Assembly (NCBI GenBank): GCA_002344625.1
Contig: DDUE01000056.1
Location: forward strand, 5,139-69,138
Length of the DNA: 64,000 bases
DNA from: Rhodocyclaceae bacterium UBA2346
GTDB lineage: Bacteria; Pseudomonadota; Gammaproteobacteria; Burkholderiales; Rhodocyclaceae
Reading direction: 5' to 3'
Part shown: positions 33,682 to 46,369 of the stretch, piece after piece
Layout: each line of letters starts with the position of its first letter
Position numbering within the stretch: the stretch's first letter is position 1
Notes under the pieces: model-generated
The model's database searches: none
What the model was told of the DNA's origin: nothing
What the model saw: only the letters and a program-made list of their open reading frames with translations
Made by a program: the position numbers and the translations under genes

Positions 33682-34080
33682 ATGAACATCAAGCCTATCG
33701 TGCAGCCGCCGCCATTGCGCGGGAAACTGGCGCGGCTGAGCAATCACTTCTTCCTGCTGGTCGGCTTGTTGTTCGTCGCTCAACTTGAGTTTTCTAACCA
33801 ACCTGCAACCCCCGGCGAAGAAGAAATCGTCCAGGCCCTGCACCTGCAACCACGTACGCCACCACCAAGCTTCGATATCGACCAGGTCTCGGACACGTAT
33901 CCGGATGGTCAGGCTTCAATCGAACCCGTGCTCGCAGCAGAAAGCACAATGCCGTCGCACAAATCGGACGAGCCTAGCGGCGCAAGCGCCGCGACCGAAC
34001 GCGTTGCCGAGCCGATACTCACCCGCGCGGACGCGCCCGATCGCGAGGCGCGCGCATTGCCCCGCACCCGACCGGAGTGA
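33682..34080 (+). CDS. Hypothetical protein with one membrane helix
   Basis: 132-residue protein with a short basic N-terminus, one hydrophobic helix (about 21-36, NHFFLLVGLLFVAQLEF) and a long Pro/Ala/Glu-rich tail likely to be disordered and periplasmic. No family recognised. AGG and GGAC lie upstream of the ATG at 33682, giving weak ribosome-site support. It ends 49 bases before the convergent GGDEF gene. Confidence 0.45.
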   Translation: MNIKPIVQPPPLRGKLARLSNHFFLLVGLLFVAQLEFSNQPATPGEEEIVQALHLQPRTPPPSFDIDQVSDTYPDGQASIEPVLAAESTMPSHKSDEPSGASAATERVAEPILTRADAPDREARALPRTRPE

Positions 34081-34129
34081 TTTCCGGATACACGCAGCAG
34101 AACATCGACCCACCTGAGAAAAGCAGGCG

Positions 34130-35887
34130 CTACGGAACCTCGGCTCCTGCTTCACCGGCAGCGGCGTCGGGGGCAATACGCAGCGTGTTGCGCCCTGCGT
34201 CCTTCGCAGCGTAGAGCGCAGCGTCGGCACGCTGCAACAACTGTTCGAGATCATCGTCATGCGCCATGCAGGCGCCGATGCTCACGGTCAAGGTCGTCGC
34301 CAGCCGCGCGTGGACCGCGCGCTCCACCCCCGTCCGGATACGCTCGCCGGTCGTACGCAGGGTTTCCGCATCACAAGGCGACAACAACACCAGAAACTCG
34401 TCCCCGCCCCAGCGCGCGACATGGTCGTAGGTCCGGGTATTTTCGCGCAGCAGATTGGCGAGCAGCGCCAGGGCGAGATCGCCGGCGGCATGGCCATACG
34501 TGTCGTTGATCGACTTGAACTCATCGACGTCTACCCACAGCACGCCATAGCCGCCTTTCTGGCGCCGGGCACGATCGATCTCCGCGGTGAGCAATTCGGT
34601 CATGCCGCGACGGTTGATTAGGCCGGTGAGCGAGTCGATCCTTGCCAGGCGGTTCAGGTCCTCGGTCCGCTCCCGGACCCGATCCTCGAGCGTGTGGGTG
34701 GTGTGCCTGATCGCTTCTGCCATCGCCTTGAAGTGCTGGATCAGGCGCCCGATCTCGCCTTTCGCCTCGGGCAGTCGTGGCGGCGTCAAGTCGCCGTCGC
34801 GCACGCGCAGCATTGCAACCTCGAGCACCGCTATCGGATTGAGGATCAAGCGCCTGAGCGCCTGATTGAACAACAGCAGGCTGAGCACCGACATCAACAC
34901 GAACATCCCGATCACGGGCATGAATCGATCCGCCGGCATCACCACCTCGAGGTCGGTGAGGGTCATGTCGTACCAGCCGATCGTCGGCAAGTATGCAACC
35001 CCGAGGAGGTGGCGCTTCCCTTTCGAGGTCACGAACTCGCTATGCACCCGGCTATGGCTGGCACCGGGTTTGATTTCGGTGCGCAGGCGCTGCATGGCGG
35101 TGCGAACGCTCGCGCGTTCCTCGGGCAGATCGAGCAATAGATCGATGGTGCTCTTCTGACCTTCGGGCTTGACCAGGCTCGCGAAATCGATCAGACGCTC
35201 GTCCTTGATGAGCTGTATGGCGCCGTAGTGATCCACGAATAGGCTGGTGATACCGGGCTGCCCGATATCGACCACATCGCGCAAAAACGTCTCCAGATCG
35301 ATTCCGGTCCCCAATACACCGAGGATGCGATCCCCTTCCCGCAACAGCACGTCAATCCACAGCTTGGTCACGCCGAGATCGTCATCCGGGTTGATGTTGA
35401 TGTGGAGATCGCGCCTCTGCTCCACCAGTTGATAAAACCATGCATCGGCGGCATTGTCGGGATCGAGTCGGTAACGCAACTCCCGCCCTGCGAACTCGTT
35501 GGATGCGTTGTTGTAGTAGTAGTCGCCGTTGTCCACGCGCGCGAAGAAGAAGCTGTGATCGTAGAAACTCAGCCGATAGTTCTCCATCTCGATGAGCGCT
35601 TCCGCGTGCAGCTTGGGATCGGGCTCCCGGCTGCTCCAGCGCTTGAGTACGCCCGATTGCGCCATCTGCCTGGCCAGGGCGATTTCACGCTCGATGGGCT
35701 GCAGCAGGCGGGTGCTCTCGTAGCGAACCTGGATCTGCACCACGCGGGTTCCCCATTCCTCGATCACGTGCTGCACGATCAAATGGAATACCGCCCACGA
35801 CGCAACCGATGCCAAAACCGTCAGCACGACGGCAATCATCAGGAAGTGGGTCTTGAGGGTGGGAAGGTGTTGTTTATCTTGTGCCAA
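34130..35887 (-). CDS. Membrane diguanylate cyclase with periplasmic sensor (Cache-HAMP-GGDEF)
   Basis: 585-residue protein: membrane helix (about 14-38), a periplasmic double-Cache-like sensor (about 45-320; motif FFARVDNGDYYYNN and GVLGTGIDLETFL), a second helix, HAMP (about 345-400) and GGDEF (about 415-580). The active site is intact, ARWGGDEFLVLL, and the inhibitory site RTYD lies five residues before GGDEF, so feedback-controlled c-di-GMP synthesis is expected. TTG 35887 is preferred because AGGTGG lies nine bases upstream; TTG 35917 would add ten residues. The ligand is unknown. Confidence 0.87.
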   Translation of the reverse strand: MAQDKQHLPTLKTHFLMIAVVLTVLASVASWAVFHLIVQHVIEEWGTRVVQIQVRYESTRLLQPIEREIALARQMAQSGVLKRWSSREPDPKLHAEALIEMENYRLSFYDHSFFFARVDNGDYYYNNASNEFAGRELRYRLDPDNAADAWFYQLVEQRRDLHININPDDDLGVTKLWIDVLLREGDRILGVLGTGIDLETFLRDVVDIGQPGITSLFVDHYGAIQLIKDERLIDFASLVKPEGQKSTIDLLLDLPEERASVRTAMQRLRTEIKPGASHSRVHSEFVTSKGKRHLLGVAYLPTIGWYDMTLTDLEVVMPADRFMPVIGMFVLMSVLSLLLFNQALRRLILNPIAVLEVAMLRVRDGDLTPPRLPEAKGEIGRLIQHFKAMAEAIRHTTHTLEDRVRERTEDLNRLARIDSLTGLINRRGMTELLTAEIDRARRQKGGYGVLWVDVDEFKSINDTYGHAAGDLALALLANLLRENTRTYDHVARWGGDEFLVLLSPCDAETLRTTGERIRTGVERAVHARLATTLTVSIGACMAHDDDLEQLLQRADAALYAAKDAGRNTLRIAPDAAAGEAGAEVP

Positions 35888-35990
35888 GAACGACGCCCAC
35901 CTGCCATGAAGAACCAAACATACCCAAAATCGATCAGGAAGAACGCTCGACGGTCGCTTTCACGCGAACACTGCGTACCGCCGCCGGCGC

Positions 35991-36224
35991 TCAACGGCGC
36001 TTCTTCGGCTTGTAGCGTTTGAAAACCAAGCGCACATCGCTCGACGCACGCTCGAGGGTGCAGATATCCGGATCGTCGTCGTGGCCGCTGAAGAAGCCAT
36101 CCGCCTGCGCCCGCATCACGAGCTGAATGGCCGCCTCGTCCTCCATGGCATAGATCTCGGTAAGCAAGGTCGCCACTTCATCGAGGTAAGCCTCGTAGGT
36201 CATGGGTACGGGTTGGGCCATCAT
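35991..36224 (-). CDS. Small hypothetical protein downstream of the symporter
   Basis: 77-residue acidic protein with a basic tail ending KPKKRR. It starts at 36224 (or 36221, ATGATG) after AAGGTG. It lies 73 bases beyond the symporter stop on the same strand and is probably the last gene of that operon. No family recognised. Confidence 0.6.
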   Translation of the reverse strand: MMAQPVPMTYEAYLDEVATLLTEIYAMEDEAAIQLVMRAQADGFFSGHDDDPDICTLERASSDVRLVFKRYKPKKRR

Positions 36225-36297
36225 GAAGCACCTTACGGAGAAACGGTAATCCGGAGCTGCCGACCGAAAGAGCGCACTGCACGTTCCCGCAAGCAAG

Positions 36298-38292
36298 TTA
36301 TGCGCCCGGCCCATCCGCAGGCAAACGCGGATAACGCACGAAGTCGACCAGATCCTGAATCTCCCGCGGCGGCGGACGGGTCAGCAGGCTGACCACCACA
36401 ATGGTCACGAAACCCAGCGATACGCCGAAAATGCCACTCGAGATCGGGTTGATCCCGAACCAGGCATGCGCCTGCGTTCCACCAAAAAACGGATGCGTGC
36501 GGACCATGTAGTAGATCGTCACGCCCAGGCCCACCAGCATGCCGGCAATCGCACCCGGACGATTGGCGCGCTTCCAGAATATCCCCAGCACCAATGCGGG
36601 GAAGAAGGCCGACGCGGCGATCGAGAATGCCAGACCGACCATGAACAGAATATTGTCCGGCCGCAGCGATGCCACCCAGGCCGCCACCACGGCCACGACC
36701 AGGAGTTGCGATTTCGAAATGACCAGGCGTCGATGGGTCGATGCGCCAGGATTGATGACTTTGTAATAGAGATCGTGCGACAGCGCGTTGGATATGGTGA
36801 GCAGCAGGCCATCGGCGGTCGACAACGCCGCAGCCAATCCACCCGCGGCGACCAGTCCTGCCACCACGTAGGGCAGCCCGGCGATCTCGGGCGTCGCGAG
36901 GACGATCACATCGGTATTGAGAGTGAGCTCCGCCAGTTGCAGGATGCCGTCGCCATTGATGTCCTCGATCTTGACCATGCCGACCTTGCCCCACGACGCC
37001 ACCCAGTTCGGCAACTCCGAAATATGCAGGCCGATCAGGTTGTTGTAGACCTCCCATTTGGCGAACACCGCATACGCGGGCGCCGTGACATACAACAGCA
37101 CGATGAACAGCAAGGACCAGAACACCGACTGGCGCGCCTCGACCACGCTCGGCGTCGTGTAATAGCGGATCAGGACATGCGGCAGCGCCGCAGTACCCAA
37201 CATCATCACGAACACCAGCGCCAGGAAGTTGTTGCGCGCGTTTATCACGGCCTCGGCTGTCTCGCCCGGGTGCGCGTCCGCATGCCGCGGCGGCGCCCGG
37301 GATCGCTCGAGCGCCTGTTGTCGCGCCTGCTCCCACTCTTCACCCGCCTGGGCGGGTGTGCGCGGCATGTCACGCAAGGCCCGCTCGGTCTGGGCGATCT
37401 CGCGCGCCGACGCATTCTCGACCCGGAGTAGATTCAGCCGGTCGATCAAGGCACGCCGCTCGGCCTCGAGCGACTCGGGCAGATGTGCAACCTTGGCGGC
37501 GAAATCCTGAGCCCGGTAGAAGAACTGGCGCCGAACCTCCTCTTCGACCGGGCTGGCGAGCAGTTCGTCCTCCTTGACCGAAAGCTGGGTCAGCACCTGC
37601 CCGTACATAACCTGCGGGACCGGCACGCCCGTCAACTTGTACGACAGGATCACCACCGGAACCAGATAGGCAATGAGCAGGATCACGTACTGCGCAACCT
37701 GCGTCCAGGTCACCGCACGCATGCCACCCAGAAACGAACACACCAGAATGCCGGTCAGGCCGATGAACAGGCCGATCTCGAATTCGACGCTGACGAAGCG
37801 GCTGGTAATCAGGCCCACTCCGTAAATCTGTGCGACGAGATAGATGAAACTCGCCAAGACCGCCGCGATCAGGCCGACCAGACGCGCCACATTGCCCTGG
37901 TAGCGCGCGCCGAGGAAATCGGGGATGGTGTATTGGCCAAACTTGCGCAGATAGGGTGCCAGGAGCACCGCGACCAGCACGAAGCCGCCGGTCCAGCCGG
38001 TGACGAATGCCAGCCCCTCGAAGCCCGCAAAGTAGAGGGTGCCGGCCAGGCCGATGAACGAGGCGGCACTCATCCAGTCGGCGGCCGTCGCCATGCCATT
38101 GAAAACCGCCGGCACGCGGCGTCCGGCGACGTAGTACTCGGCAACGTCCGAGGTGCGACTCATCACCCCGATGCCGGCGTAGATCGCGATCGTCACGAAC
38201 AGGAAGATGTGGCCGATCGCCGCCTGCGACATCCCGAGGTACTCGGCCACCGACAGCAAGCCGATGAACACCAGGAAACTGCCGGTATACAT
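36298..38292 (-). CDS. Sodium:solute symporter, VC_2705-type
   Basis: 664-residue SSS-family symporter with about 13 membrane helices. SRTSDVAEYYVAGRRVPAVF and NGMATAADWMSAASFIG are typical of the VC_2705 subfamily related to ActP. A hydrophilic, helical insert of about 120 residues (about 228-345) with many Glu/Arg sits in a loop, a known subfamily trait. Acetate or another short acid is a plausible substrate. The first ATG is 38292, but family homology (ARRLRRYYL) continues about 12 codons upstream with no ATG, GTG or TTG; a GAGGAGAGGGG ribosome-like site precedes ATA 38340. Confidence 0.88.
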   Translation of the reverse strand: MYTGSFLVFIGLLSVAEYLGMSQAAIGHIFLFVTIAIYAGIGVMSRTSDVAEYYVAGRRVPAVFNGMATAADWMSAASFIGLAGTLYFAGFEGLAFVTGWTGGFVLVAVLLAPYLRKFGQYTIPDFLGARYQGNVARLVGLIAAVLASFIYLVAQIYGVGLITSRFVSVEFEIGLFIGLTGILVCSFLGGMRAVTWTQVAQYVILLIAYLVPVVILSYKLTGVPVPQVMYGQVLTQLSVKEDELLASPVEEEVRRQFFYRAQDFAAKVAHLPESLEAERRALIDRLNLLRVENASAREIAQTERALRDMPRTPAQAGEEWEQARQQALERSRAPPRHADAHPGETAEAVINARNNFLALVFVMMLGTAALPHVLIRYYTTPSVVEARQSVFWSLLFIVLLYVTAPAYAVFAKWEVYNNLIGLHISELPNWVASWGKVGMVKIEDINGDGILQLAELTLNTDVIVLATPEIAGLPYVVAGLVAAGGLAAALSTADGLLLTISNALSHDLYYKVINPGASTHRRLVISKSQLLVVAVVAAWVASLRPDNILFMVGLAFSIAASAFFPALVLGIFWKRANRPGAIAGMLVGLGVTIYYMVRTHPFFGGTQAHAWFGINPISSGIFGVSLGFVTIVVVSLLTRPPPREIQDLVDFVRYPRLPADGPGA

Positions 38293-38401
38293 CAGATAGT
38301 AGCGCCGCAGCCGCCGGGCGAAAGCGGAGTTCGAGGCTATTACCCCTCTCCTCGGCAGCGCGGATCGTGGGCCACCCGGGCCGGGGCAGCGAGCATTTCG
38401 A

Positions 38402-40576
38402 TCAGTACTTGACCCTCGCGTAGAACGACTTTTCCGCTGCCTCGCGCGCCTGCCGCAACGTGAATATGCCGATATCGGCCAGCAACGGAATCATCTTGAT
38501 GAACACCTCCGCCGTCACGATAGCATCTCCCAACGCGGTATGACGCCCCACGATCTTGAGATTCAGCCGCTCGACGATCGCCTCGAGCCGGTGCGACTCC
38601 TGATTGGGATGCAACACGGCCGACAGCAGCAGCGTATCGAGAACCGGATTGTCGAATCGCAGCCCGGTCATCGCCTCCTTGAGCTGCAGAAAGCGCATGT
38701 CGAACGCGGCATTGTGCGCGATCAGAATGGTGTCAGCAGCGAACGCGTGAAAGGCCGGAAGGACCTTGTCTATCGTCGGCTTGCCAACCAGCATCGCCGG
38801 CTGGATGCCATGGATCGGAATCGACTCCGGCGACAGCCGCCGCTTGGGATCGATCAGCTGTTCGAACGACTCCTGTCGCAGCAGCTTGCCATTCACGACC
38901 CGCGTGGCGCCGATCTGGATGATCTCGTCGCCCCCAGCAGGATTCAGGCCGGTCGTTTCGGTATCGAAGACGGTATAGGTGAGATCGGTGAGCAGGCGAT
39001 CATCAAGCTCGTGGGATCTTTCCGACCACTTGAACAGATCGAAGTCGTAATACTCCGGACGCCCGTCGTGCTCCGACTTTTCGATCGCGTCGACATGCTC
39101 CTGAGGGTTCGCTGCCGGCAGCAGGAGCCGGAAGAACGCCCGGTGGCGGACTTTTTCGCGTTCGAGCCAGATTTCCCCATCATGGCGATCGATGACATCG
39201 CGCACGGTCAGCGGACTGTTCTCGCCGGCAACCGACATCTGTTCCAGCTCCCAGTTCATCACCGTCTCGGTGCTCATCGCCTGGCCTTGCCAGATGAGAT
39301 CGAGGTGCACCAGCCGACCCGCACCGGTCAGGCGAAAGCGGATTTCGCGTACCTCGAATTCGTCCGACAAGCGGCTGACCAGGAACAGCAGCGCTTGCAC
39401 CAGCGAGAAGCTGTCTACTTTGACCCACAGTCCTTCATCGACACCTTCGAGCTTGGTCGGGACCTTGAGCTTGTTTTCCACGCTCCGCTTCACCGCGGCG
39501 ATAAGGTCGGCGCCCGACATGTCCTCGAGCGGCCAGCGCGCCTTCAGCGCATCGGCAAATTCGTTCGCGGTGTTGTCCAGCCGCTCGCTCATTGCCTTGA
39601 TCTCGTCACGAATCACGGTACTGAAGCGAATGCGCAGATCCTCGTCGAGATCGGGGAATTCGAGCATCTCGGCGGCCGCACGCACATTCGCCAAGGCAGC
39701 CCGGTTGCCCTCCGTGAGGGTGTGCAGCATCTGGTCCCGCCGCGATTCGGTCTCGAAGTTGCGGGTGATGTCGTCGAGCATCAGGATGAAACCCGTCATC
39801 TCGCGCAAGGTCTCGCCCGCGCCGCTCGGTTCGCTGGCCAGCACCGGCGCCATCTGCACCCGCAGCAACTGCCCGGAACGGCTGGTCGTCACGAAGTTGG
39901 CCTGGATCTCCGCCTCGTTGCGCGCGAGTCGATGGCGAATGCCTTCAAGCGCATGCGCGATCAGATTGCGATCGAACGCCGCATAGAGCGAACGGCCCAG
40001 TCCGATCAACTCGCCGCCGCCCGCAACGGCGGGCGCATCCGACATGGCCTTGAACTGCTGTCGCGCCCGGGTGTTGTAGAGCAGTATCCGACCATCGAGA
40101 TTGCACACCACGACGCTCTGGGTGAGCTCCGACATCAGCGCGGCGAGGCGGTTCTTTTCTTCGACCACCGTCCGCTGCGCCTCGGCGATCTGCTGCTCGA
40201 CATCGCGCATGTATTCGTCGCGCTGCTCGGCGAGCGCATTCGCAGTGCGGGCCAAGGCCCTGACTTCCGGCGGCCCTTTCTCCTCGATCCGGAAGTCCCG
40301 GTTCGCGCCCAGCATCAGATGCTGTTGTTCCGACATCCGCAGCAATCCCTTCACGTACTGGCGAAAAAGATTGCGCACCACGATCACGCCCAGGCCGAAG
40401 CCAAAGACCGTGATCACCGTCCCCAATGGCAGATGGGGCATTATGGTGTCGACCAAGAGCGCGCGGCTCGCCCCCTCGGTGCCGACCCAGATGAGCGATG
40501 CAGTCAGGAGAAACGGACCCGTCATCAACAAGCCCAACACGACGACCGCAATGATGAAGCGGGTACGTGCGTTCAT
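38402..40576 (-). CDS. Degenerate membrane sensor fused to a DnaQ-like 3'-5' exonuclease
   Basis: 724-residue protein: two membrane helices (about 8-30 and 50-70), HAMP-like region, PAS domain (about 145-280), a histidine-kinase-like core (about 285-510) and a DEDDh exonuclease (about 540-715). The exonuclease motifs are FDTETTGLNPAGGDEI, IAHNAAFDMRFL and GRHTALGDAI, all intact. The kinase part lacks the phospho-acceptor His (the aligned stretch reads EGNRAALANVRAAAEML) and its ATP-site motifs are weak. It starts three bases after the receiver gene's stop, in the SSS-kinase operon. Activity on DNA or RNA is untested here. Confidence 0.85.
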   Translation of the reverse strand: MNARTRFIIAVVVLGLLMTGPFLLTASLIWVGTEGASRALLVDTIMPHLPLGTVITVFGFGLGVIVVRNLFRQYVKGLLRMSEQQHLMLGANRDFRIEEKGPPEVRALARTANALAEQRDEYMRDVEQQIAEAQRTVVEEKNRLAALMSELTQSVVVCNLDGRILLYNTRARQQFKAMSDAPAVAGGGELIGLGRSLYAAFDRNLIAHALEGIRHRLARNEAEIQANFVTTSRSGQLLRVQMAPVLASEPSGAGETLREMTGFILMLDDITRNFETESRRDQMLHTLTEGNRAALANVRAAAEMLEFPDLDEDLRIRFSTVIRDEIKAMSERLDNTANEFADALKARWPLEDMSGADLIAAVKRSVENKLKVPTKLEGVDEGLWVKVDSFSLVQALLFLVSRLSDEFEVREIRFRLTGAGRLVHLDLIWQGQAMSTETVMNWELEQMSVAGENSPLTVRDVIDRHDGEIWLEREKVRHRAFFRLLLPAANPQEHVDAIEKSEHDGRPEYYDFDLFKWSERSHELDDRLLTDLTYTVFDTETTGLNPAGGDEIIQIGATRVVNGKLLRQESFEQLIDPKRRLSPESIPIHGIQPAMLVGKPTIDKVLPAFHAFAADTILIAHNAAFDMRFLQLKEAMTGLRFDNPVLDTLLLSAVLHPNQESHRLEAIVERLNLKIVGRHTALGDAIVTAEVFIKMIPLLADIGIFTLRQAREAAEKSFYARVKY

Positions 40577-40579
40577 GCT

Positions 40580-40951
40580 TCAGATCCCGGATAGCAGGCT
40601 GCGCACCTTTTCGACCAGTTCCTTGGTCGAAAAGGGTTTGGTCATGTAGGCATCCGCCCCCAGCGCCAGCCCCTTGGTGACCTCGGTGTCCCGCCCCTTG
40701 GCGGTCAGCATCAACACCTTGACCGCCTGCAATGCCGGATCGGCCTTGACCTCCTGACAGACTTCGAAGCCGTTGCGCTTGGGCATCATCACGTCGAGCA
40801 ACACCAGATCCGGCATATCCGCCCGGATCCGGTTGATCGCTTCCTCGCCATCCTGCGCAATCGAAACCTCGAAACCCTCGCGTTTCATCAGAAACTCGAG
40901 CGAAATGACAATGTTTTGCTCATCATCGGCTATAAGAATCTTGTTTGTCAT
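40580..40951 (-). CDS. Receiver-only response regulator
   Basis: 123-residue CheY-like protein: DD at 9-10, phospho-acceptor D53 in LVLLDVMMP, T82 in MLTAKG and K104 in MTKPFS. There is no output domain. It lies 31 bases after the sensor-kinase gene and 3 bases before the exonuclease fusion. It probably takes phosphate from that kinase and acts by protein contact. A G-rich ribosome site (GAGGGGGG) precedes the ATG at 40951. Confidence 0.93.
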   Translation of the reverse strand: MTNKILIADDEQNIVISLEFLMKREGFEVSIAQDGEEAINRIRADMPDLVLLDVMMPKRNGFEVCQEVKADPALQAVKVLMLTAKGRDTEVTKGLALGADAYMTKPFSTKELVEKVRSLLSGI

Positions 40952-40982
40952 TATTCCCCCCTCAAACCCCATATATGCCTCG

Positions 40983-43736
<2,754 letters not shown>

Positions 43737-43745
43737 GCGCCCCCC

Positions 43746-43943
43746 TTACTTCGGCGCACGTTCTACGATCACGGCCACGATGCCGATCAGGGTCGCCCAG
43801 ATCGCGAATAGCGACAGGAAGATCGGTGGCAACCCGAAGACCAGTTCGCGCCCGTCGAACAGCGACAGGATCGGATAATTGAAAAACATTGCCGATGTCA
43901 TGAACACGGCAATCAGCCGCTGGCTCGAAAGACCGCTCCGCAT
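43746..43943 (-). CDS. Small membrane protein at the head of the sensor operon
   Basis: 65-residue protein with two hydrophobic helices (about 8-25 and 37-60), ending IVAVIVERAPK. It starts at 43943, six bases after GAGGAG (or 43946), and ends 9 bases before the SSS-kinase start. Similar small proteins accompany SSS-type proteins, but no function is established. Confidence 0.72.
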   Translation of the reverse strand: MRSGLSSQRLIAVFMTSAMFFNYPILSLFDGRELVFGLPPIFLSLFAIWATLIGIVAVIVERAPK

Positions 43944-43975
43944 CATGCGCTCCTCATGACGACGATGTTGCCCCG

Positions 43976-43981
43976 ATTATA
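43976..43981 (-). promoter_or_regulatory. Candidate -10 box for the sensor operon
   Basis: TATAAT on the minus strand, 33 bases before the small membrane protein start and downstream of the acs terminator. No clear -35 lies at the normal distance. Because the terminator separates acs from this operon, a promoter is expected here. Confidence 0.4.
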
Positions 43982-44028
43982 ACGGCGGGGCCCCCCAAGG
44001 TGCGCCAACGTCGCCAAACGCACCAAAA

Positions 44029-44052
44029 AAAAGCGCGCTTACGCGCGCTTTT
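44029..44052 (-). terminator. Intrinsic terminator of acs
   Basis: On the minus strand: AAAAGCGCGC, loop GTAA, GCGCGCTTTTTTTT. The 10-bp stem is perfect and an eight-base T-run follows. It lies 86 bases after the acs stop. On the plus strand four T residues follow, so it could also work weakly in that direction. Confidence 0.88.
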
Positions 44053-44137
44053 CCCTCCCTATGCAGACAAAACGTCCGCTTTGCCCCTGCATAAGTCGCC
44101 CGGGACGAGCCTCTTGCGTGCCCTGTCCCGCGAGGTA

Positions 44138-46111
44138 TCAACCCAAAGGCTGCTTGAGTTGATCCAGGATCGCCGGGTTCTCGAGCGTCGACGTATCCTG
44201 GGTGATCTCCTCCCCCTTCGCCAACTGCCGAAGCAGGCGGCGCATGATCTTGCCGGAGCGGGTCTTCGGCAGGTTCTCGCCAAAGCGGATGTCCTTCGGC
44301 TTGGCAATCGGGCCGATCTCGTGACCGACCCAGTTCTGCAGTTCCTTGATGACGGCCTTCGCATCTTCCCCGGTCGGACGGTCACCCTTCAGGACCACGA
44401 AGGCGACGATTGCCTCGCCGGTCAGATCGTCCGGACGGCCGACCACCGCGGCTTCCGCAACCTTCTCGTGCGCGACGAGCGCCGACTCGATCTCCATCGT
44501 GCCCATGCGGTGACCCGAGACGTTCAGCACGTCATCGATACGGCCGGTGATCGTGAAGTAGCCGCTATCCTTGTCCCGAATCGCGCCATCGCCGGCGAGA
44601 TAGAGGCGTCCCTGGAAGTCATCGGGGAAATAGGTCTTCTTGAAGCGATCGGGATCATTCCAGATGGTCCGGATCATGGCCGGCCACGGACGCTTGACCA
44701 CCAGGATGCCACCTTGTCCGTTCGGCACTTCGGTCCCCGTCTCATCGACGACCGCGACCTGAATCCCCGGGAACGGCAAGGTGCACGAACCCGGCACCAG
44801 CGGCGTCGCGCCCGGCATCGGGGTAATCATGTGCGCCCCCGTCTCGGTCTGCCAGAACGTATCGACGATCGGGCAACGGCTGCTGCCCACGTTCTCGTAA
44901 TACCACTCCCACGCGGCCGGGTTGATCGGCTCGCCGACCGAACCCAGAATGCGCAGCGACGAAAGGTCGTACTTGTTCGGATGAATGGCCGGCGTATTGT
45001 CTGCGGCCTTGATCAGCGAACGGATCGCGGTCGGCGCCGTGTAGAACACCGTGACCTTGTGATCCTGGATCATCCGCCAGAAGCGCCCCGCATCGGGGAA
45101 GGTGGGCACGCCCTCGAACACGATTTCGGTCGTGCCGCAAGCGAGCGGCCCATAGGCGATATAGCTGTGGCCCGTCACCCAGCCGATGTCGGCCGTGCAC
45201 CAGAAGACATCGTCAGGACGGATGTCGAAGGTGTACTTCATCGACATCACCGCCTGCAGCAGATAGCCCCCGGACGAATGCTGAACGCCCTTGGGCTTGC
45301 CTGTCGAGCCCGACGTGTAGAGCACGAACAGCGGATGCTCGGCTTCGACCCATTCCGGTTCGCAGACGTCGGGCTGTGCCGCCGCGACATCATGGAACCA
45401 GCTGTCACGCCCGGCGACCATGTTGCAGTCGGCGCCGGTGCGCTTGACCACGACGACATTCTTCACGCAGTCGCAACCGCCCAGCGACAGGGCTTCGTCG
45501 GCGATCGGCTTGAGCGGCAACGCCTTGCCGCCGCGGAACTGGCCATCGGAAGTGATCAGTGCGACTGCGCCGGCATCTTCGATCCGGTCACGCAGCGCGC
45601 TGGCCGAGAACCCACCGAACACGATCGAGTGGGTCGCGCCGATACGGGCACATGCTTGCATCGACACGACGCCTTCGATCGACATCGGCAAATAGATGAC
45701 GACCCGGTCGCCCTTCTTGACGCCCATCGCACGCAGGGCATTGGCAAACTTGCTGACCCGCGCGAGCAAGTCCTTGTAGGTCACCTTGGTGACTTCGCCG
45801 CTATCGGCTTCGAAAATCATTGCGACCTTGTCACCAAGGCCGTTATTCACGTTGCGGTCGAGACAGTTGTAGGAGACGTTCAGCTTGCCGTCGGCAAACC
45901 ATTTGAAGAACGGGGGATTGCTCTCATCCAGTACCTTGGTGAAGGGCTCTTTCCAGTCGAGGAGTGTTTTCGCGTGGCGTCCCCAATAACCCTCATAGTC
46001 GTCGCTCGCTTCCTTGCACAGGGCCAGATAACCCTCCATGCCTGACACTGCTGCGTTCTTCACCATCTCGGCGGACGGTTGATAAACGCGGACCTGCTGT
46101 TCGTTGGACAT
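44138..46111 (-). CDS. acs: Acetyl-CoA synthetase
   Basis: 657-residue AMP-forming acetate:CoA ligase. The P-loop is [21 protein letters not shown] holds the acetate/AMP site, [16 protein letters not shown] is the hinge, and [13 protein letters not shown] carries the catalytic lysine that is a known acetylation site. Length is usual. ATG 46111 is chosen because GAGGAGAGG precedes it by five bases; GTG 46117 would overlap the ribosome site. It is separated from the SSS-kinase operon by a terminator and is divergent from fumarase. With actP at 52205 it forms the acetate uptake and activation pair. Confidence 0.97.
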   Translation of the reverse strand: MSNEQQVRVYQPSAEMVKNAAVSGMEGYLALCKEASDDYEGYWGRHAKTLLDWKEPFTKVLDESNPPFFKWFADGKLNVSYNCLDRNVNNGLGDKVAMIFEADSGEVTKVTYKDLLARVSKFANALRAMGVKKGDRVVIYLPMSIEGVVSMQACARIGATHSIVFGGFSASALRDRIEDAGAVALITSDGQFRGGKALPLKPIADEALSLGGCDCVKNVVVVKRTGADCNMVAGRDSWFHDVAAAQPDVCEPEWVEAEHPLFVLYTSGSTGKPKGVQHSSGGYLLQAVMSMKYTFDIRPDDVFWCTADIGWVTGHSYIAYGPLACGTTEIVFEGVPTFPDAGRFWRMIQDHKVTVFYTAPTAIRSLIKAADNTPAIHPNKYDLSSLRILGSVGEPINPAAWEWYYENVGSSRCPIVDTFWQTETGAHMITPMPGATPLVPGSCTLPFPGIQVAVVDETGTEVPNGQGGILVVKRPWPAMIRTIWNDPDRFKKTYFPDDFQGRLYLAGDGAIRDKDSGYFTITGRIDDVLNVSGHRMGTMEIESALVAHEKVAEAAVVGRPDDLTGEAIVAFVVLKGDRPTGEDAKAVIKELQNWVGHEIGPIAKPKDIRFGENLPKTRSGKIMRRLLRQLAKGEEITQDTSTLENPAILDQLKQPLG

Positions 46112-46369
46112 ACTCACCTCTCCTCAACTGAATGATTTGGTTGAAGCTCCCCTTGCAGGGCGACCGATCGACCCCGGCCTTTTTCTCGGCTCCCACCGCA
46201 ACGTGAATCGAACCGCATTTAATGACCTCTATCTTACACAGGACTTACAGGCCATAACGCGCTCCACGCTCCGGCGGGGGACGCGGGAATGATACGCCTG
46301 TCGACTCTTCGATAGGGAATCCCCCTGATAGAATTACAGCATTCACACGTTCCCAAATGGAGACAACAC

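Noticed and set aside
38540-40594. A 684-codon open frame opposite the exonuclease fusion
   Set aside because: Antisense shadow: same composition bias, no motifs, while the opposite strand has clear domains.
44000-46045. A 681-codon open frame opposite acs
   Set aside because: The minus-strand frame is an unambiguous acetyl-CoA synthetase and the plus frame crosses its terminator.
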